64,000 nucleotides of DNA from assembly GCA_963556195.1 (NCBI GenBank), contig OY744525.1, positions 43,237,576-43,301,575 of the forward strand. Reading direction: 5' to 3'. Positions 11,906 through 22,985 of this stretch are shown piece after piece. The notes beneath the pieces are model-generated. The model did no database searches and had not been told where the DNA came from. It saw only the letters and a program-made list of their open reading frames with translations. Within the stretch, counting starts at the first letter, position 1; each line of letters starts with the position of its first letter. Source of the stretch: Sepiola atlantica. Lineage: Eukaryota; Mollusca; Cephalopoda; Sepiida; Sepiolidae. The position numbers and the translations under genes were made by a program.

Positions 11906-12344
11906 ACAGGGTGGCGCAAAAGTCGTGCATTGGTTTGTTTAGGTGATAGAAACTAGGCTTTTCTGATAAATAATACATTTATTTGGTAATTTTGTTGCCG
12001 TCGTTTTTAAAAATAATATCCTTTAAATGACCACCATTTTCGGCCTCACAAAGACGGGCTCTAGTTAGGGCATTTTCCCTTAGAATAACTGGCTCTAGTT
12101 CTTGGATTTCATGTCTGATATTGTTTTTAAGCTCTTGAATCGTTGTAGGCTTGTTCACATATACCTTTTACTTAAGATAACCCCAAAGGAAAAAGTCAGG
12201 GGCTGTTAAATCCGGTAAACGTGAAAGGCAGTTAAAATCAGAAAATCTGCTAATTAAGCGCTCGCCAAACAATCCCGCAAAAGTCACGCATTAGTTTGAA
12301 TCAGTTGTTACTGATTCAAACTAGTGCATGACTTTTGCGCCACC

Positions 12345-12349
<5 letters not shown>
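11905..12349 (-). mobile_element. Tc1/mariner-superfamily internal-deletion element
   Basis: Ends TACAGGGTGGCGCAAAAGTC at both sides, inverted, each next to TA dinucleotides. On the minus strand the interior (about 12240-11966) still encodes the C-terminal part of a transposase: a DLTAPDFFLWGYLK segment, one stop, then KVYVNKPTTIQELKNNI and on to a stop near 11966. Only about 90 codons remain, so it cannot transpose by itself. A 29-bp perfect-type hairpin lies at 12276-12339, where the terminal sequence is repeated inverted. Confidence 0.85.

Positions 12350-12420
<71 letters not shown>
12350..12420. repeat. (TA)n then (GA)n compound microsatellite
   Basis: TA units to about 12384, then GA units to about 12418. 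Confidence 0.95.
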
Positions 12421-12423
<3 letters not shown>

Positions 12424-12424
<1 letters not shown>

Positions 12425-12541
12425 TTTGAAAAGTATAGACACAGAATCAACAGCATATGATGACTAACCGTTTTCACCTTGCTTTCACATCAGACTGTCA
12501 GTCACAATGTGCTGTTGATTGTATGTCTACACTCTTCAAAT
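12424..12541. mobile_element. Short fold-back element
   Basis: Arms 12424-12463 (TTTGAAAAGTATAGACACAG...) and about 12500-12541 (...TGTCTACACTCTTCAAA) are inverted copies with mismatches. It adjoins the TA/GA array. Confidence 0.6.
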
Positions 12542-12549
12542 ATACATCT

Positions 12550-13600
12550 ACATATACTCTTATCATAGGTAGTGTGCACTCTCCATTTGAACATATAACA
12601 ACTAACACAATTATATATGTATAACTATTCAAAATATGAAAATAAAATTAGAAACACCAAGTATTCACTTCTTTTATATAAATATTTATACAGATTTTCA
12701 ATGTTTAAACGGTATAGATTTGAATAAAACCATAGCTTGTTAAACTATTTTTTACCATCGACTATAATTCTTTTTGAATAATCTTTTATAGAGTATGGTA
12801 ACCAAATAAATGAAATACATACAAACAAAAGGAAACAGCTTCATTAAAGATTAAAGACGATTTTTTTTTAAACATTCCCTCATTTTAATAAAGTTAAATA
12901 ACGTTAGTTTATATATTGGTCATCTATCTACCACTTTATGATGGCATATTATTTATCATTTAATACCAACCAACAGCCAACAGATATTCATGAATAATGT
13001 AAAAATCTATTATTATACTAAATGTGAGTTAATCAAAGTTTGTTTCCCTAAGGCTTTTTTTTAATATATACTTTAATAACACAAAATACATACTAAAATA
13101 TACCTAATTTCTGGGATTGAGTTATTTTTTAAAATAATTTTGGTTTAATTGTTCTAATTAGCCGTAATTTATAATTAACTGAACAGGTCACCAACCTCTA
13201 TCTTAGTTATGTATCTCTCTTGTCACCTCTCACTCTATGTTGATTCAACCACTAATATTTCTTAATGTGGGCATTTAGAGAAAAGGTGACTCTCTAGCTA
13301 TTTCATATCGTGTGTTCGTACACACCATAAAGACGCATGTAAATTAGATAGCAAAATAATAGGTGGCTTTACTTCTATATTATCCATCAGAAATATAGAA
13401 GTAAAAAGATTTATTATTTTAATTATGCAAGAAGAATTTCTTAACAGATATATCACAGGTTATGAATTTTCGATTGAAATCAAATTGGAACAAATCATGG
13501 TAGCGGCTTGTAAATATAGGAGTGCACCAATGCTAGAACCCATTATTATAAAAAAGAAGACTACAATTAACTAAATTTAATTCAAATTAAAGACTGATAT
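12550..13600. other. AT-rich stretch without recognised features
   Basis: No open frame of note and no repeat that I could match within the window. One small inverted pair, CTTCTATATT near 13372 and AATATAGAAG near 13392. Confidence 0.5.
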
Positions 13601-13656
13601 TTGACTCATTGTAAAAAGTGCAAGTTCAAACATTTTCATGTAGAAAAGCTATGTCC

Positions 13657-13856
13657 CTATTTATTTGCCTCCATACAAGGGCACAGTTACACACAAGGTC
13701 GGTTTTTAATGTGCGGAAAATCCAGCTCCCCCCAAAAAGGGCACTCTGGATTGGGACATAAACAAAAAAAACTGCCTCAGTCTAGGAGGATTTCTCATTC
13801 ACTGCCCGGGGACAGAAAAGATGGAGCAACAGAACAGATACTACAAAGGCCAGAAA
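13657..13856 (-). mobile_element. U2-like SINE family, shortened copy
   Basis: On the minus strand it begins TTTCTGGCCTTTGTAGTATC plus TGTTCTG, a U2-like start with an internal deletion. It ends with the family tail (ACAAGGTCGGT...CAAATAAAT as seen on plus from 13656). The middle includes GAGTGCCC-type and GCTGGATTTTCC-type body pieces shared with 50.7 and 23.0 kb. Confidence 0.6.
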
Positions 13857-13934
13857 TCTATATCGTCAATTACATTTAAAACATGATAACAATATAATTT
13901 AATTTTGGGGATGAATAGTTACCGTTATTTGCAT

Positions 13935-14157
13935 TGTTTATCTTTGGACTATTGTCCGCATCAACCTTGATATTTATATTCTATTATGTTTCGACCAATG
14001 TTCCTCTCGACAAACTTCAGTTGTGTTGTTCGTTTATGACGATGAATAATGCATCTGAAGAGATGCCGTAATGCACATTGGTCAATATGTAGCAGAAATA
14101 TAAGCATTAAGGTTGATGAGGACAATAATCCAAAGATAAAAAATGTAAACATTATTT
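13935..14157. mobile_element. Fold-back element, distant FB-A relative
   Basis: Left TTATCTTTGGACTATTGTCC ... GTTTCGACCAATGT and right ACATTGGTC ... GGACAATAATCCAAAGATAA are inverted copies. The CGACCAATGT and CTTCAG blocks recall family FB-A. Confidence 0.7.
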
Positions 14158-14408
14158 AATTTTAAAATATAACGCTGAATTTGTCAACTTTGAAAACAAT
14201 GTATGTTATCAATTCGATTGAAACTACACAGAGGTCGTTTAAATGACACAAATTATCGAACAATTCCTACACACAAATACCAACTATCTGGAACAAGTAA
14301 GAAATATAAAAAGTAAACTTTTGAAAAAAAACAAAACCAAAATCGTCTTTGATCATTAACAAAACCTATATAAATAAATGATTGTTAACAAAGTATAGGT
14401 TAAATAAA

Positions 14409-14409
<1 letters not shown>

Positions 14410-14468
<59 letters not shown>
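14410..14468. repeat. (TAA)n microsatellite
   Basis: About 19 units. Confidence 0.95.
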
Positions 14469-14821
14469 TAAACTCACACATTGTAGATGTTGGCTCCTCT
14501 GTCGAAGTCTTCTGTTGGAGTCTGAAATGCTTCTTCCTGGAACAGCACTACCTTTTTGTAATTTTTTAAAATTTTATTTCTTTTTATTTTACACTGTGAT
14601 TTCATCTCTCATATAACAAGGGCATCATATGTGCAGGTGTGAGTGATCCAAGTGTGTGTTTGCATGTATGCACGTGTTTGCATGTGTGCACGTGTTTGCA
14701 TGTGTGCTGGGTTGGTGAGTGTTAATATGAACTGCCAGAAAAAAAAATAAAACTAAAATTTGGGGGAAAGGGGAAGTAGCGAGTCTGTCAAATCATATTT
14801 AGTATGCATGCATGACTCTAT

Positions 14822-14825
<4 letters not shown>

Positions 14826-14859
<34 letters not shown>

Positions 14860-14905
14860 ATATGAGAGGAGAGAGAGGGGGATAGAGAGGGGATAGAGAG
14901 GGGGA
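14826..14905. repeat. GA-rich simple repeat
   Basis: (GA)n from 14826, then GGGG(A)TAGAGAG repeats. The Ser/Leu-rich minus-strand frames here are artefacts. Confidence 0.85.
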
Positions 14906-15162
14906 TAGTGTATGCGTGTGAAAGAGAGTGAGGAAACAGTGTTTGTGAATGGTTCGTTCTTTTTGATTTTGGATGCCTGAACGGTATACAAACTTGTGTG
15001 TGCATGTATGCATATGTATAAAAGGAGTACATGCATTTGATATAGAATGTCTGTCTATAGTTAAGAATGGTGTCTATTTATATATATATATATGTGTGTG
15101 TAAGTATGTATAACTTTATGTATATGCTTGTACAAAAGTACCTATCAATGTATATTTATTGT

Positions 15163-15168
<6 letters not shown>

Positions 15169-15234
<66 letters not shown>
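15169..15234. repeat. (TA)n microsatellite
   Basis: About 33 units. Confidence 0.95.
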
Positions 15235-15237
<3 letters not shown>

Positions 15238-15365
15238 CATGCAACTGATTATGTTTGAATATATGTTTAGTTTTTAAAGAAAATGTAGGTGTACATGTTC
15301 AAGTAAATAAATAAGAACACGAGTTTTATAGTATTTGTGAAAAGTTTGTGTATGTGTATGTGGTA

Positions 15366-15465
15366 GAAGAAGAAGAAGAAGAAGAAGAAGAAGAAGAAGA
15401 AGAAGAAGAAAAAGAATGAGGAGGTAGAGAGGAGGAGAGAAAGAAAGAGAGAGAGAGAGAGATGT
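15366..15465. repeat. (AAG)n and GA-rich microsatellite
   Basis: About 15 AAG units, then GAGGAGAGAAAGAAAGAG and (GA)n. Confidence 0.9.
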
Positions 15466-15549
15466 ATGAGAGCCCAGTAGAGGAGAAGGAAATGAGCAAA
15501 GCTGATCTGAGCCATACCTGGTGATGGTCCCACCCACCGTTAGGCAAAT

Positions 15550-16095
15550 TTGAAAAAAAAAAAAGAAAGAATTCTAAATATAGAAAGAAATTCATTCACA
15601 AACAAGGAATTGGTTCAAGAGGAAATACAAAAAAAATCCATTTTCTTGTGTGTGAATTGTCATGGCTTATTTTTTTTCTGGGCTGCCATTCATTTTAATG
15701 TCTCTTCTAACAAAACATTTTCTAAAATATTAAAAAAAAACGTTAACAATAATTATTATCCTCTTGAATTTAAATGTAAAGAAGTTAATCAAAAATCAAC
15801 ATATGAGTGGAGGGTAAATTCATTTTGCACACAAGACATGTTTTCTGTCATAACAAACAATTAAAAATAAGAAGAAATGGAATAATATCTGTTTAATTCG
15901 AAAATAGTAAAAAGGTTAAAAGTTTTCGTTTTTTTTTTTTTGTCAACAACAACAGCCACTTTAAAAAACAAATGACAACCAACAATTAAATAACTTTATC
16001 AAAAAATGAATGTTGCGGATGTGCATATGATTTTGCAATTATTATAACAGAGGGATAAGATACTTGATGGCAGGTGTCAATAGATCATTTTGGAA
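15550..16095. other. AT-rich stretch downstream of the protocadherin stop
   Basis: A 104-codon plus-strand frame (15550-15864) has low-complexity composition and no recognisable domain. I treat it as chance. The protocadherin polyadenylation site may lie in this interval. Confidence 0.4.
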
Positions 16096-16099
16096 TTCG

Positions 16100-16211
16100 T
16101 CTTTTTTTTTTTTTTTTTTTTTTTGCAATGCTTCTGCACAATTAAATTTTCAATGCCTATTAAACTATCTCGAAGATGCTCCTACGTTATGCATCTTTTT
16201 AACATTTTGTC
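16100..16211 (-). other. Putative start of the protocadherin 3' untranslated region
   Basis: This is the sequence directly after the predicted stop. On the minus strand it runs into an A-run of about 24 bases (16101-16124 as T on plus). I found no clear AATAAA signal close by, so the polyadenylation site is undetermined. The A-run could be genomic or the tail of an old retroposed insertion. Confidence 0.35.
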
Positions 16212-16429
16212 TCATTGGATATCAGCAATGCCGCTGTCCATTGTAGATGGACTGGCATCAACCCATTGGGTACAATCAGGAACATGAGCAATATTTGGTC
16301 TGTTAAACCTCCTTGAACTAATAACCTTATCTTCAGGGAAAAAGAATCGTTTTTGTATTGGCTCCATGTATCGGCTTTGTGTTTCATCTCTGTTTGGTGG
16401 ACATGGCTCAATGTAATCAGCAGTTAGGT
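16212..16429 (-). CDS. Protocadherin, last coding exon (C-terminus and stop)
   Basis: A long CT-rich tract (about 16431-16465 read on the minus strand) ends in TTTGTAG, giving an acceptor at 16431-16430. The first two bases complete the codon left open by exon 2 (G+AC = Asp). The frame then stays open for 71 codons, from LTADYIEPCPPNRDE to the C-terminus TMDSGIADIQ, and stops at TGA (16214-16212). The phase match over both junctions, and the lack of stops only in the predicted frame, make this the likely end of the protein (901 residues). The tail holds YIEP and YMEP, tyrosines in a proline context that could be signalling sites; that is inference. The intron to exon 2 is about 5.1 kb. Confidence 0.82.
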
Positions 16430-16910
16430 CTACAAATAAAAGAGAGAGAAAAAAAAGAAGTATAAATAAACTATAACAATATTAATCCAAAGGTTTCATA
16501 CTATGAAATATTATTTGCTGTATTTATTTGTTTACAGACAGACAACACAACTGAATAATCTTGTCTATATGAAATAGAGACAGTTTTTCACCTATTTCTG
16601 TTACCTTAATAGCTTGGTTTACAAAATATACATACTTAAAACTGTTCGGTTAGTCAGTTTTGGTAAATATTGTGTTCTTAAAAACAAAAAAACGAAAATT
16701 TATAATCTATTGAATCAAATTTCATATTTAATCAGGTCAACAATTTTGTTTTAATTATTAATATCATAGAGGGAGTCGGAGGAGCTAACCGTTTCAAGTT
16801 CTCTTCTGACACGTGAAGAAATCTGAAAAAAATCTAATTTGTCAATTTTTCGCATTTCACTGCTAATACTTTCCAAGCTTCAATGTTTGATAAGCGATTT
16901 CAATCAATTG

Positions 16911-16939
16911 AACGTTATTTGACCTACTCAAATAACGTT
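16911..16939. repeat. 12-bp perfect inverted repeat in intron 2
   Basis: AACGTTATTTGA, loop CCTAC, TCAAATAACGTT. Confidence 0.7.
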
Positions 16940-16978
16940 TTCATAGCATGCTTTATAATCTGTGTATTAAATAACACT

Positions 16979-17040
16979 GGTATGGTGGCCAAATTGATAA
17001 GATGCCAGCCTGCAATTCTCATCTGAGGATGCAAATTCTT
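16979..17040 (+). mobile_element. Degenerate tRNA-like SINE head
   Basis: TGGCCAAATTGATAAGATGCC resembles a box A region, and GAGGATGCAAATTC a box B. It ends in a T-rich run. Confidence 0.4.
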
Positions 17041-18232
17041 TTTTTATTTTTATTCTTATTTTTAAATTGCAGTCGACTTTTTACTTTGACAGAGTGGGAG
17101 GAAAAATTTTTACTTTTTTTTTTAAAGAGAACGTAAAATCTTTTTTCGCATTTATTTATAAACCTAATATCGTTTTGTTTTTTTTGCAGGTGAAGAAATC
17201 CAATTTCAGTCATATAAACTATTAATGAAAGTAAAAAGATTCCAAGGCAATGCTGGGTAGAGACAGCTAGTTCTAAATAAACTAGCTGGCTTTGCTGGCT
17301 CGCTATTACTTCTCTAAATTAGCTACTTGAAATACTTGAAACACCAATTTAAAATAATAAACATTTTATTCATAACTTTTTTGTAAACACGAAACAAAAT
17401 CTTTCTCATTTATTCATATAGATAGAGAAAAATTAACATTTTGGTAATTTTTAAACAAATTTATTTATCTTTTAAATGTGATTGTAAAGAAAGGAAAAGA
17501 AAGAAGAATTCAATTTTCCCTTTCACTTGCAATTTAGAAATAGATCGTAACTTGTTAAAAATCAGGTAGATCCCCTTTAAGAAAGGAACACAAATGCGTA
17601 ATACTTTTCCAGGGAATAAAACAATATTGCAAAACAGAACTATTTGCTATATCAAAATCAAAACAATCATCGAATTAAAAAATAATAACAAATAATAGTA
17701 AATTAATAAAATGTAATTTTTTCAAAACCAATACGCGAATTAGTTAATCTTGCGACCGATATCGTATAAGCAGTATATAAAAAAGATGGTGCCTCTATTG
17801 CTTAAAGTTGAATTAACTTGAAATAGAGTGTTTTGACTTTACCGTTAGTGCGAGAAATTGGCCCAACTTTCGCATCTATTTATTTAGATGGTTGAAATTC
17901 AAAATTCAGTCCACCAGAATGATGATATAATTCATGAATATCATGTACTCTACACAATCATTTTCTATACAAAAACGTAGTCTAGTTAGCGGGAACTTTA
18001 AAAAAAAAAGTCAGATTACAAAACAATTTACCTTAAACCAATAGAGATAAATCCGTTTTCTTCTATCAATTCTGGTCTACCATAATTTAAAATGGCAATC
18101 ATCAGCAAAATCAAAAAGACTATTAAAATCTCAGAATATGTTTGAATTCGACCAACTAATATTGCTTTTCCCATAAATGTAATTTAAATTTTTAAATTTA
18201 AGTTATTTACTTTATTGATTTGAAAAAGAGGT

Positions 18233-18380
18233 GCTTTTTTACATTGGGACCTGTGCTAACTTTGACCCCGTCGTTATGGTTAGGGTCAAAGTGAGGGTTA
18301 GGGTCAAAGTGAAGGTTAGGGTAAGCAGTAGAGTTAGGGTTAGAGTCAAAGTTAGTGCGGGTCCCAATGTAAAAAAAGTA
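18233..18380. mobile_element. Fold-back element with TTAGGG-like core (family FB-T)
   Basis: The termini CTTTTTTACATTGGGACC and GGGTCCCAATGTAAAAAAAG are inverted, followed inward by CTAACTTTGACCCCG. The centre is a run of GGTTAGGGTCAAAGT variants. The Val/Arg-rich 70-codon open frame across it is an artefact. A relative lies at 63.69-63.79 kb. Confidence 0.8.
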
Positions 18381-19739
18381 ACGGAAAAGACTTTAAAATT
18401 AATAAATTTAAAATCTTTTGTATCTAAAATTTTTTTTCATTAATGCAAATGATTAAATATATTTTTGTTTCCAAATATACTATTATGATATAAACTTAAC
18501 CATCCATTTTTCTAGCTTACTTACAGCATATTTAGACAATAAAAAACAGTTTTTCACTTGCAACAATCGACTTAAAATTGGGATGCATGTTAGGGTCTAT
18601 AGTTACTACATATTGCCTACTATTATTACCATCTTGATAATATTAATGTTAAAAAAATATGGCAATCTTTTCGCACTTTGACTCTAAAACAAAATTATAA
18701 AAAAATAATTTTCAATAAAATTCTCAACTCTATAATAAAGACTAATATGTATTTATTTGTATGCATATAAATATATATTCATCCCGTCACACAAACGTTA
18801 GTGCGTAAATTTTTTTCGGACGGAACCATTTCAAGTGTTTAGGGGAAGGGAGAAAGCAAATAGAAAGTCTGACAACCCTTGCAATCTAAAATGAATTCGG
18901 AAAGAAATCGTTCATTCTATTTCCATAATGAGACGTTATCTTTCTATTTATTCTTTTCTTCTTTCTGTACCGATTGATACGTCTTTTCTTTCTTTTTCAA
19001 AACATCACAGTTTGAGACGTTTTCTTTCTTTTTTATTTCTAATTTTGACTTCACCCATTAAGACATTATTTTATATGAATATGAATATCAGTGCGAACAC
19101 TAGGGAAACATATTTTTCCCATCATTTTTGATGGAGGGTGTACACTTGTAAAATATACTGCATCAGAATTGGGTACTCAAATCTATTACAGAGGAAGAAC
19201 ATTTTTTTGTTAAGTTTCTTTATTTTAACATCTGAGGGGTTTTTTTTATAGCTGTGGGAGCAAATAAATAAACACAGAAAAATAAGAAGAAACACATAGA
19301 TATGAAAGGAAAGGAGAAGAGTTGACAGTACCTACCCCCCACCCCCCCACAATTTGGTGTGGGCCCAAACCGGTCAGCCATGTAAGGGATAGTTTTAGTT
19401 ACACTCTGGGGGCTTTTTTAGTTTTATATTTTATCCCCCTACATAAAATGTTGTTAGGAAAATGTACATAGAGTCACTTTTAACGGTAACAACATATCTT
19501 TTTAAAATGTACTGCACACGTACATCATTCAATTCGAAACTTAAATTCTGTTAAATTTATACTCTTTTAAAAATCTCTATGATATTAAATGTGGCAATTT
19601 ATATTTCTTATAAAATATATAATTTATTAAGATATGATAAACATTTGATTAACATTGGACAGTTCTCTGATTTTTTTTAAAATATTGACGTGTTAGCTTT
19701 TTTTACAAAAAGTTTTGCACATAGTAGAGGCATCACATC

Positions 19740-20045
19740 TCCCATGTCTGTTTTAATACCAGCCAAGGATCAGTTTTCAGCATTCAATCCATATTGGCTC
19801 CAGGTTCTCTTCTCTCTGGGTGAGGTAGGATAGACTGAGTCTTAGAAGGTGCACCCTCCCATGTATTACCCTCTCTGTTTGAGAAAGGGTTGGTTTATTG
19901 CTAATCACCTGAGGCATCCCTACTTTGGTATGCTGATGGGTCTGTTCCTGGCTATTATTACGGAGCCAGAGTGCATCTTCGGTAGTGCTGGCTTTTTTCT
20001 CTCCGTTCTTGTACCACATATTCCTGCAGCAGGAAGGAAGTAAAT
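19740..20045 (+). mobile_element. U2-like SINE family, body and tail (head lost or degenerate)
   Basis: Shares with 22986-23300 the order: CCTCCCATG-type block, TCTGTTTGAGAAAGGGTT, TTTATTGCTAATCACCTGAG, GTATGCTGATGGG, GCTGGCTTTTTTC, then GAAGTAAAT at the end. The 64- and 80-codon frames across it are shadows. Confidence 0.65.
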
Positions 20046-20659
20046 CAAATCATAGATGGAGAACGAGAGTGCATTTCTATCACCGCCACCGAGGAGAAGT
20101 AGATATAATCAGACACTAACTCTATAATGTATAAGTTCCTCGCAATGTCTGAGCCAAAAGCTTTGAACTCTGTGACAAATAATCCACTTATATCTCAAAA
20201 CAAAAACTGTTTCCACAGAATACCTTAACTAAAGTGACAACAAAATATTTTATCTACAATCGCTTATGATCTTGACCACTTGACCTTGAATATTTAGCAC
20301 ACTGTAATTTGTTTCTAAAATCGCATCTGTATAATAACAGCCTTGTTCATACGTTAATACTACTGGTAACAGCTGTTACTTCCTATTTCGAAACATGGAC
20401 TCTTCCAGATCCAAATAATGTATGTAATAATATCCTTGTTCTTATTTGAGTACGACCGTTACCGCCTGATACTCTCTAATAATTTAAGGAGTTAATATTT
20501 GTATATGCTTTTTTAATCATTACAACATAAATAGTGGTAAATATACTTTGAAAAGAATGGCAAATATTAATATAAAAATATTTTTAATCGCTATTTTGTA
20601 AAATATAGCTACTTTCACAACAAGTAGAGATATCTGCATCTGTATACAGTTGAGACCTT

Positions 20660-21033
20660 TGTCGCACTGACAGTGAGATTAAAAGCCTAACATCCAATTC
20701 ATGACATAAGAAGAACAGCTTTCTAAAATACTCAGTCATGGTCTCTGCGATCAATGTTCGGAGGTTATTTAATTTGCATATTGGATTACAAAAGGAACTC
20801 TCATTAATTAACTATTCATTTTTTAAAATTTTCTTATTTATTTGATGATTGTTTTCATTTTACTATTACCCACAGTTTTATTTACGGCTATTTTCTAGAT
20901 CGTGGATAAATGCTTAGCATTTTGGGTGAAAACTGTCTTTCCGGTCCTTGCAGGTCAATTTACTTTTGGAAGGTGTGATTCTTGGTTTCCTCAATTTTTC
21001 CAGGCAATGTTGAGATATGAGTCCTGCTAGTTA
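20660..21033 (-). repeat. CPG dispersed repeat, reverse copy
   Basis: Same order as 11290-11640: ACAGTGAGATTAAAA near 20670, TAATTTGCATATTG near 20770, GATAAATGCTTAGCATTT near 20905, and TTCCTCAATTTTTCC...CCTGCTAG near 20985-21030. Confidence 0.65.
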
Positions 21034-21035
21034 TT

Positions 21036-21351
21036 AATAAATTGACGATGAATAAAAAAAGAAAGACAACTCATACACATGGCCTTCGTTCAGTCTTGAG
21101 AGACAATGGATACCCCCTGTAAGGATGGCTGCGTGTGTAATGGTGAAGCAAGGGTTGTACAATTTCCAGCCACATCTCGGCACTGCTTGAATCCAGTGGC
21201 AAGAAGAAGTCCAGGACGACTGGAAACAATGCCGAGATAAGTGGAGACCACATACAGTATCTGGTATTCCCAAATGGTCACCCATTTAGTACTGACCAGC
21301 TTAACTTCAGTGATCTAACGGGGGAACCGGTGTGTCCATGTGATTATGCCG
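21036..21351 (-). mobile_element. 5S rRNA-derived SINE
   Basis: Minus-strand bases 21351-21250 read like a 5S rRNA gene: CACCGGTTCCCCGTTAGATC, ACTGAAGTTAAGC, then GGTCAGTACTAAATGGGTGA and CCATTTGGGAATACC. These match the 5S order CACCGGTT..GATCACCGAAGTTAAGC..GTCAGTACTTGGATGGGTGACC..GGGAA. About ten bases between TTAAGC and GTCAGTACT are missing. The next ~210 bases form an unrelated body (with CTCAAGACTGAACGAAGGCC) and end near a T-rich stretch. 5S-headed SINEs (SINE3) are an established class; this copy is an intronic relic. The 60-83-codon frames here are artefacts. Confidence 0.8.
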
Positions 21352-21570
21352 TATATAAACATTTGAAAAAGAAATCATTGTTTTGTGTAATTCACATGGG
21401 TCCAGCTAGTACATATTCGTTTCTTATCTTTTTTTTTTACTTTCCTTTTAAAGGGTTAATTAATGTCACAATGCACCGACAAATCGATACAAGACGATAG
21501 AATCGATACTTTCTAATGACAATAAGATAATCAAATGTTATAATCACATCGACATGATTTTCTAACAAAC

Positions 21571-21706
21571 CTGATAATAGTCTCAGACCTCCTAGGTCTG
21601 CAAGAGTCCATCCATCTTCATGATCAACACGAGAGGGAAGCAAAGTTCGGTGAGTATCAGGAATCATGAATTGGCTTTGATCAGTCATATCAATGTCATC
21701 TATTTC
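21571..21706 (-). CDS. Protocadherin, coding exon 2 (cytoplasmic tail)
   Basis: This 136-nt exon is preceded by a T-rich tract ending in TTTTGTAG (acceptor at 21708-21707) and followed by the donor CAG|GTTTGT (21571|21570). Entry phase is 0, matching the exon 1 donor, and it leaves one base over (phase 1). It reads 45 codons without a stop, starting EIDDIDMTDQSQ and ending GGLRLL plus the first part of the next residues. It has no transposon features and is richer in acidic residues than its surroundings. The product would be membrane-proximal tail, residues 785-829. I recognise no named cytoplasmic motif. The intron to exon 1 is about 15.4 kb. Support is splice-site and phase agreement; no transcript was available. 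Confidence 0.82.
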
Positions 21707-21816
21707 CTACAAAACAAAAAAATAATACAATCGTTATTGTTATTGAATAAAATTTAATTACGGCATAATTAACATGCAGTTTGTAAGTTAATCATTTCCT
21801 CTTTCGAATTCTTTTC

Positions 21817-21819
<3 letters not shown>

Positions 21820-21876
<57 letters not shown>
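21820..21876. repeat. (AG)n microsatellite
   Basis: About 27 units, 110 bases upstream of the protocadherin exon 2 acceptor. On the minus strand it is a CT tract. Confidence 0.95.
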
Positions 21877-21878
<2 letters not shown>

Positions 21879-22674
21879 GAAAAGAAAATTATCACTGCGG
21901 GTTGGCCAACACAGATTAAAACATTGATTTAATGTTAGATAAGCAACATCCCTGTAGTATAAAGTAAAGATTTAGATAAATGATGCCAAGATAGGCATCT
22001 GTAAATGTGTTGGAAAAGACAAAAAAATTTAACAGAAAAAACAGTGAGTCTAGAGAAGAAGCCAGCAGTAGAAGGAATGAAAAGAAAAACAATGTGAAAA
22101 GGAACAAGTGAAAAAGACTAGTATAGAATACTGAGAGCATACATATATGCTATTGTCATTGCCGGTTTAGTTATATTAGATTGTGCTATTGTCTGCGAGA
22201 GCTGAAGAAAGTACAATAATAAAGTTTGTTAGGGCTTTCATTTACTAGAAATATCTGATTTTCGTAAATATATGTAATATACTTAATCTTAAGTAAAGCA
22301 TTATATTAAAATCCTTAATGACACAATTTTTTGCAGCTAAAACAGATCCAGTTTTCAAGGAAACGGGATAAGTTTTGTATTCCTCATCGTCTGGTCTGTG
22401 ACGCAAAGAAATGAAAAACAATGGATATTTTTTTTCAGATTATTGATTTCAAGCACAAAATGGAATAGAATTGCAACTATAATATTTCCTTTGATAAAAA
22501 AAAGATGAAATGAAGTTTTCAGATTAAAAATCTATATTTGGATCTACTTATTATAATTCAGCAAATATATATCTGTCTGTGACCGACAACTGCAGAAACA
22601 TCACCTGAAATATCATATTGTGCATAAACCACTTTGATGAAGGCCATGTTTTTAGCAAGTTTTTTAAAATTATG

Positions 22675-22905
22675 TTTCGGAATTTTTTAGATGAGGATGG
22701 ATAATTTGGATTATTCGGACTACTGTTCTCATCTTGGATGTTATTCTAACAGCGTTTCAGCCGATATCGCCTACTTAATGAACTCGGGAACCTTTATGTC
22801 AAACTCGGGAATCTAAACAAAAGCGAGCTACTCCCATGGATTAAATAAAGGGTTCTGTTTAAAATTCCATACTGATTCTCAAGTTCGACAAGATGCACCT
22901 GATAT
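22675..22905. mobile_element. Fold-back element FB-A, right arm truncated
   Basis: Starts TTTCGGAATTTTTTAGATGA and continues GGATTATTCGGACTACTG and GTTTCAGCCGAT. The loop TGGATTAAATAAAGGGTTCT is present, but the right arm stops at about GATGCACCTGATATC. Confidence 0.7.
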
Positions 22906-22985
22906 CATTAAAAGATATTCCGATTAAATCGAGTTTTTATTTTCGTTCATTTAAAAATACCTAGTCAGTTTACTTTTTTAGTGTT

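Noticed and set aside
15550..15864. 104-codon plus-strand gene
   Set aside because: AT-rich low-complexity composition, no domain, no supporting splice or promoter signals, and it overlaps the likely 3' region of the protocadherin.
18231..18443. Val/Arg repeat protein of 70 codons
   Set aside because: Translation of the TTAGGGTCAAAGT-type repeat in a fold-back element.
21034..21285. Open frames of 60-83 codons on the minus strand
   Set aside because: They lie within a 5S-derived SINE body and overlap each other in three frames.
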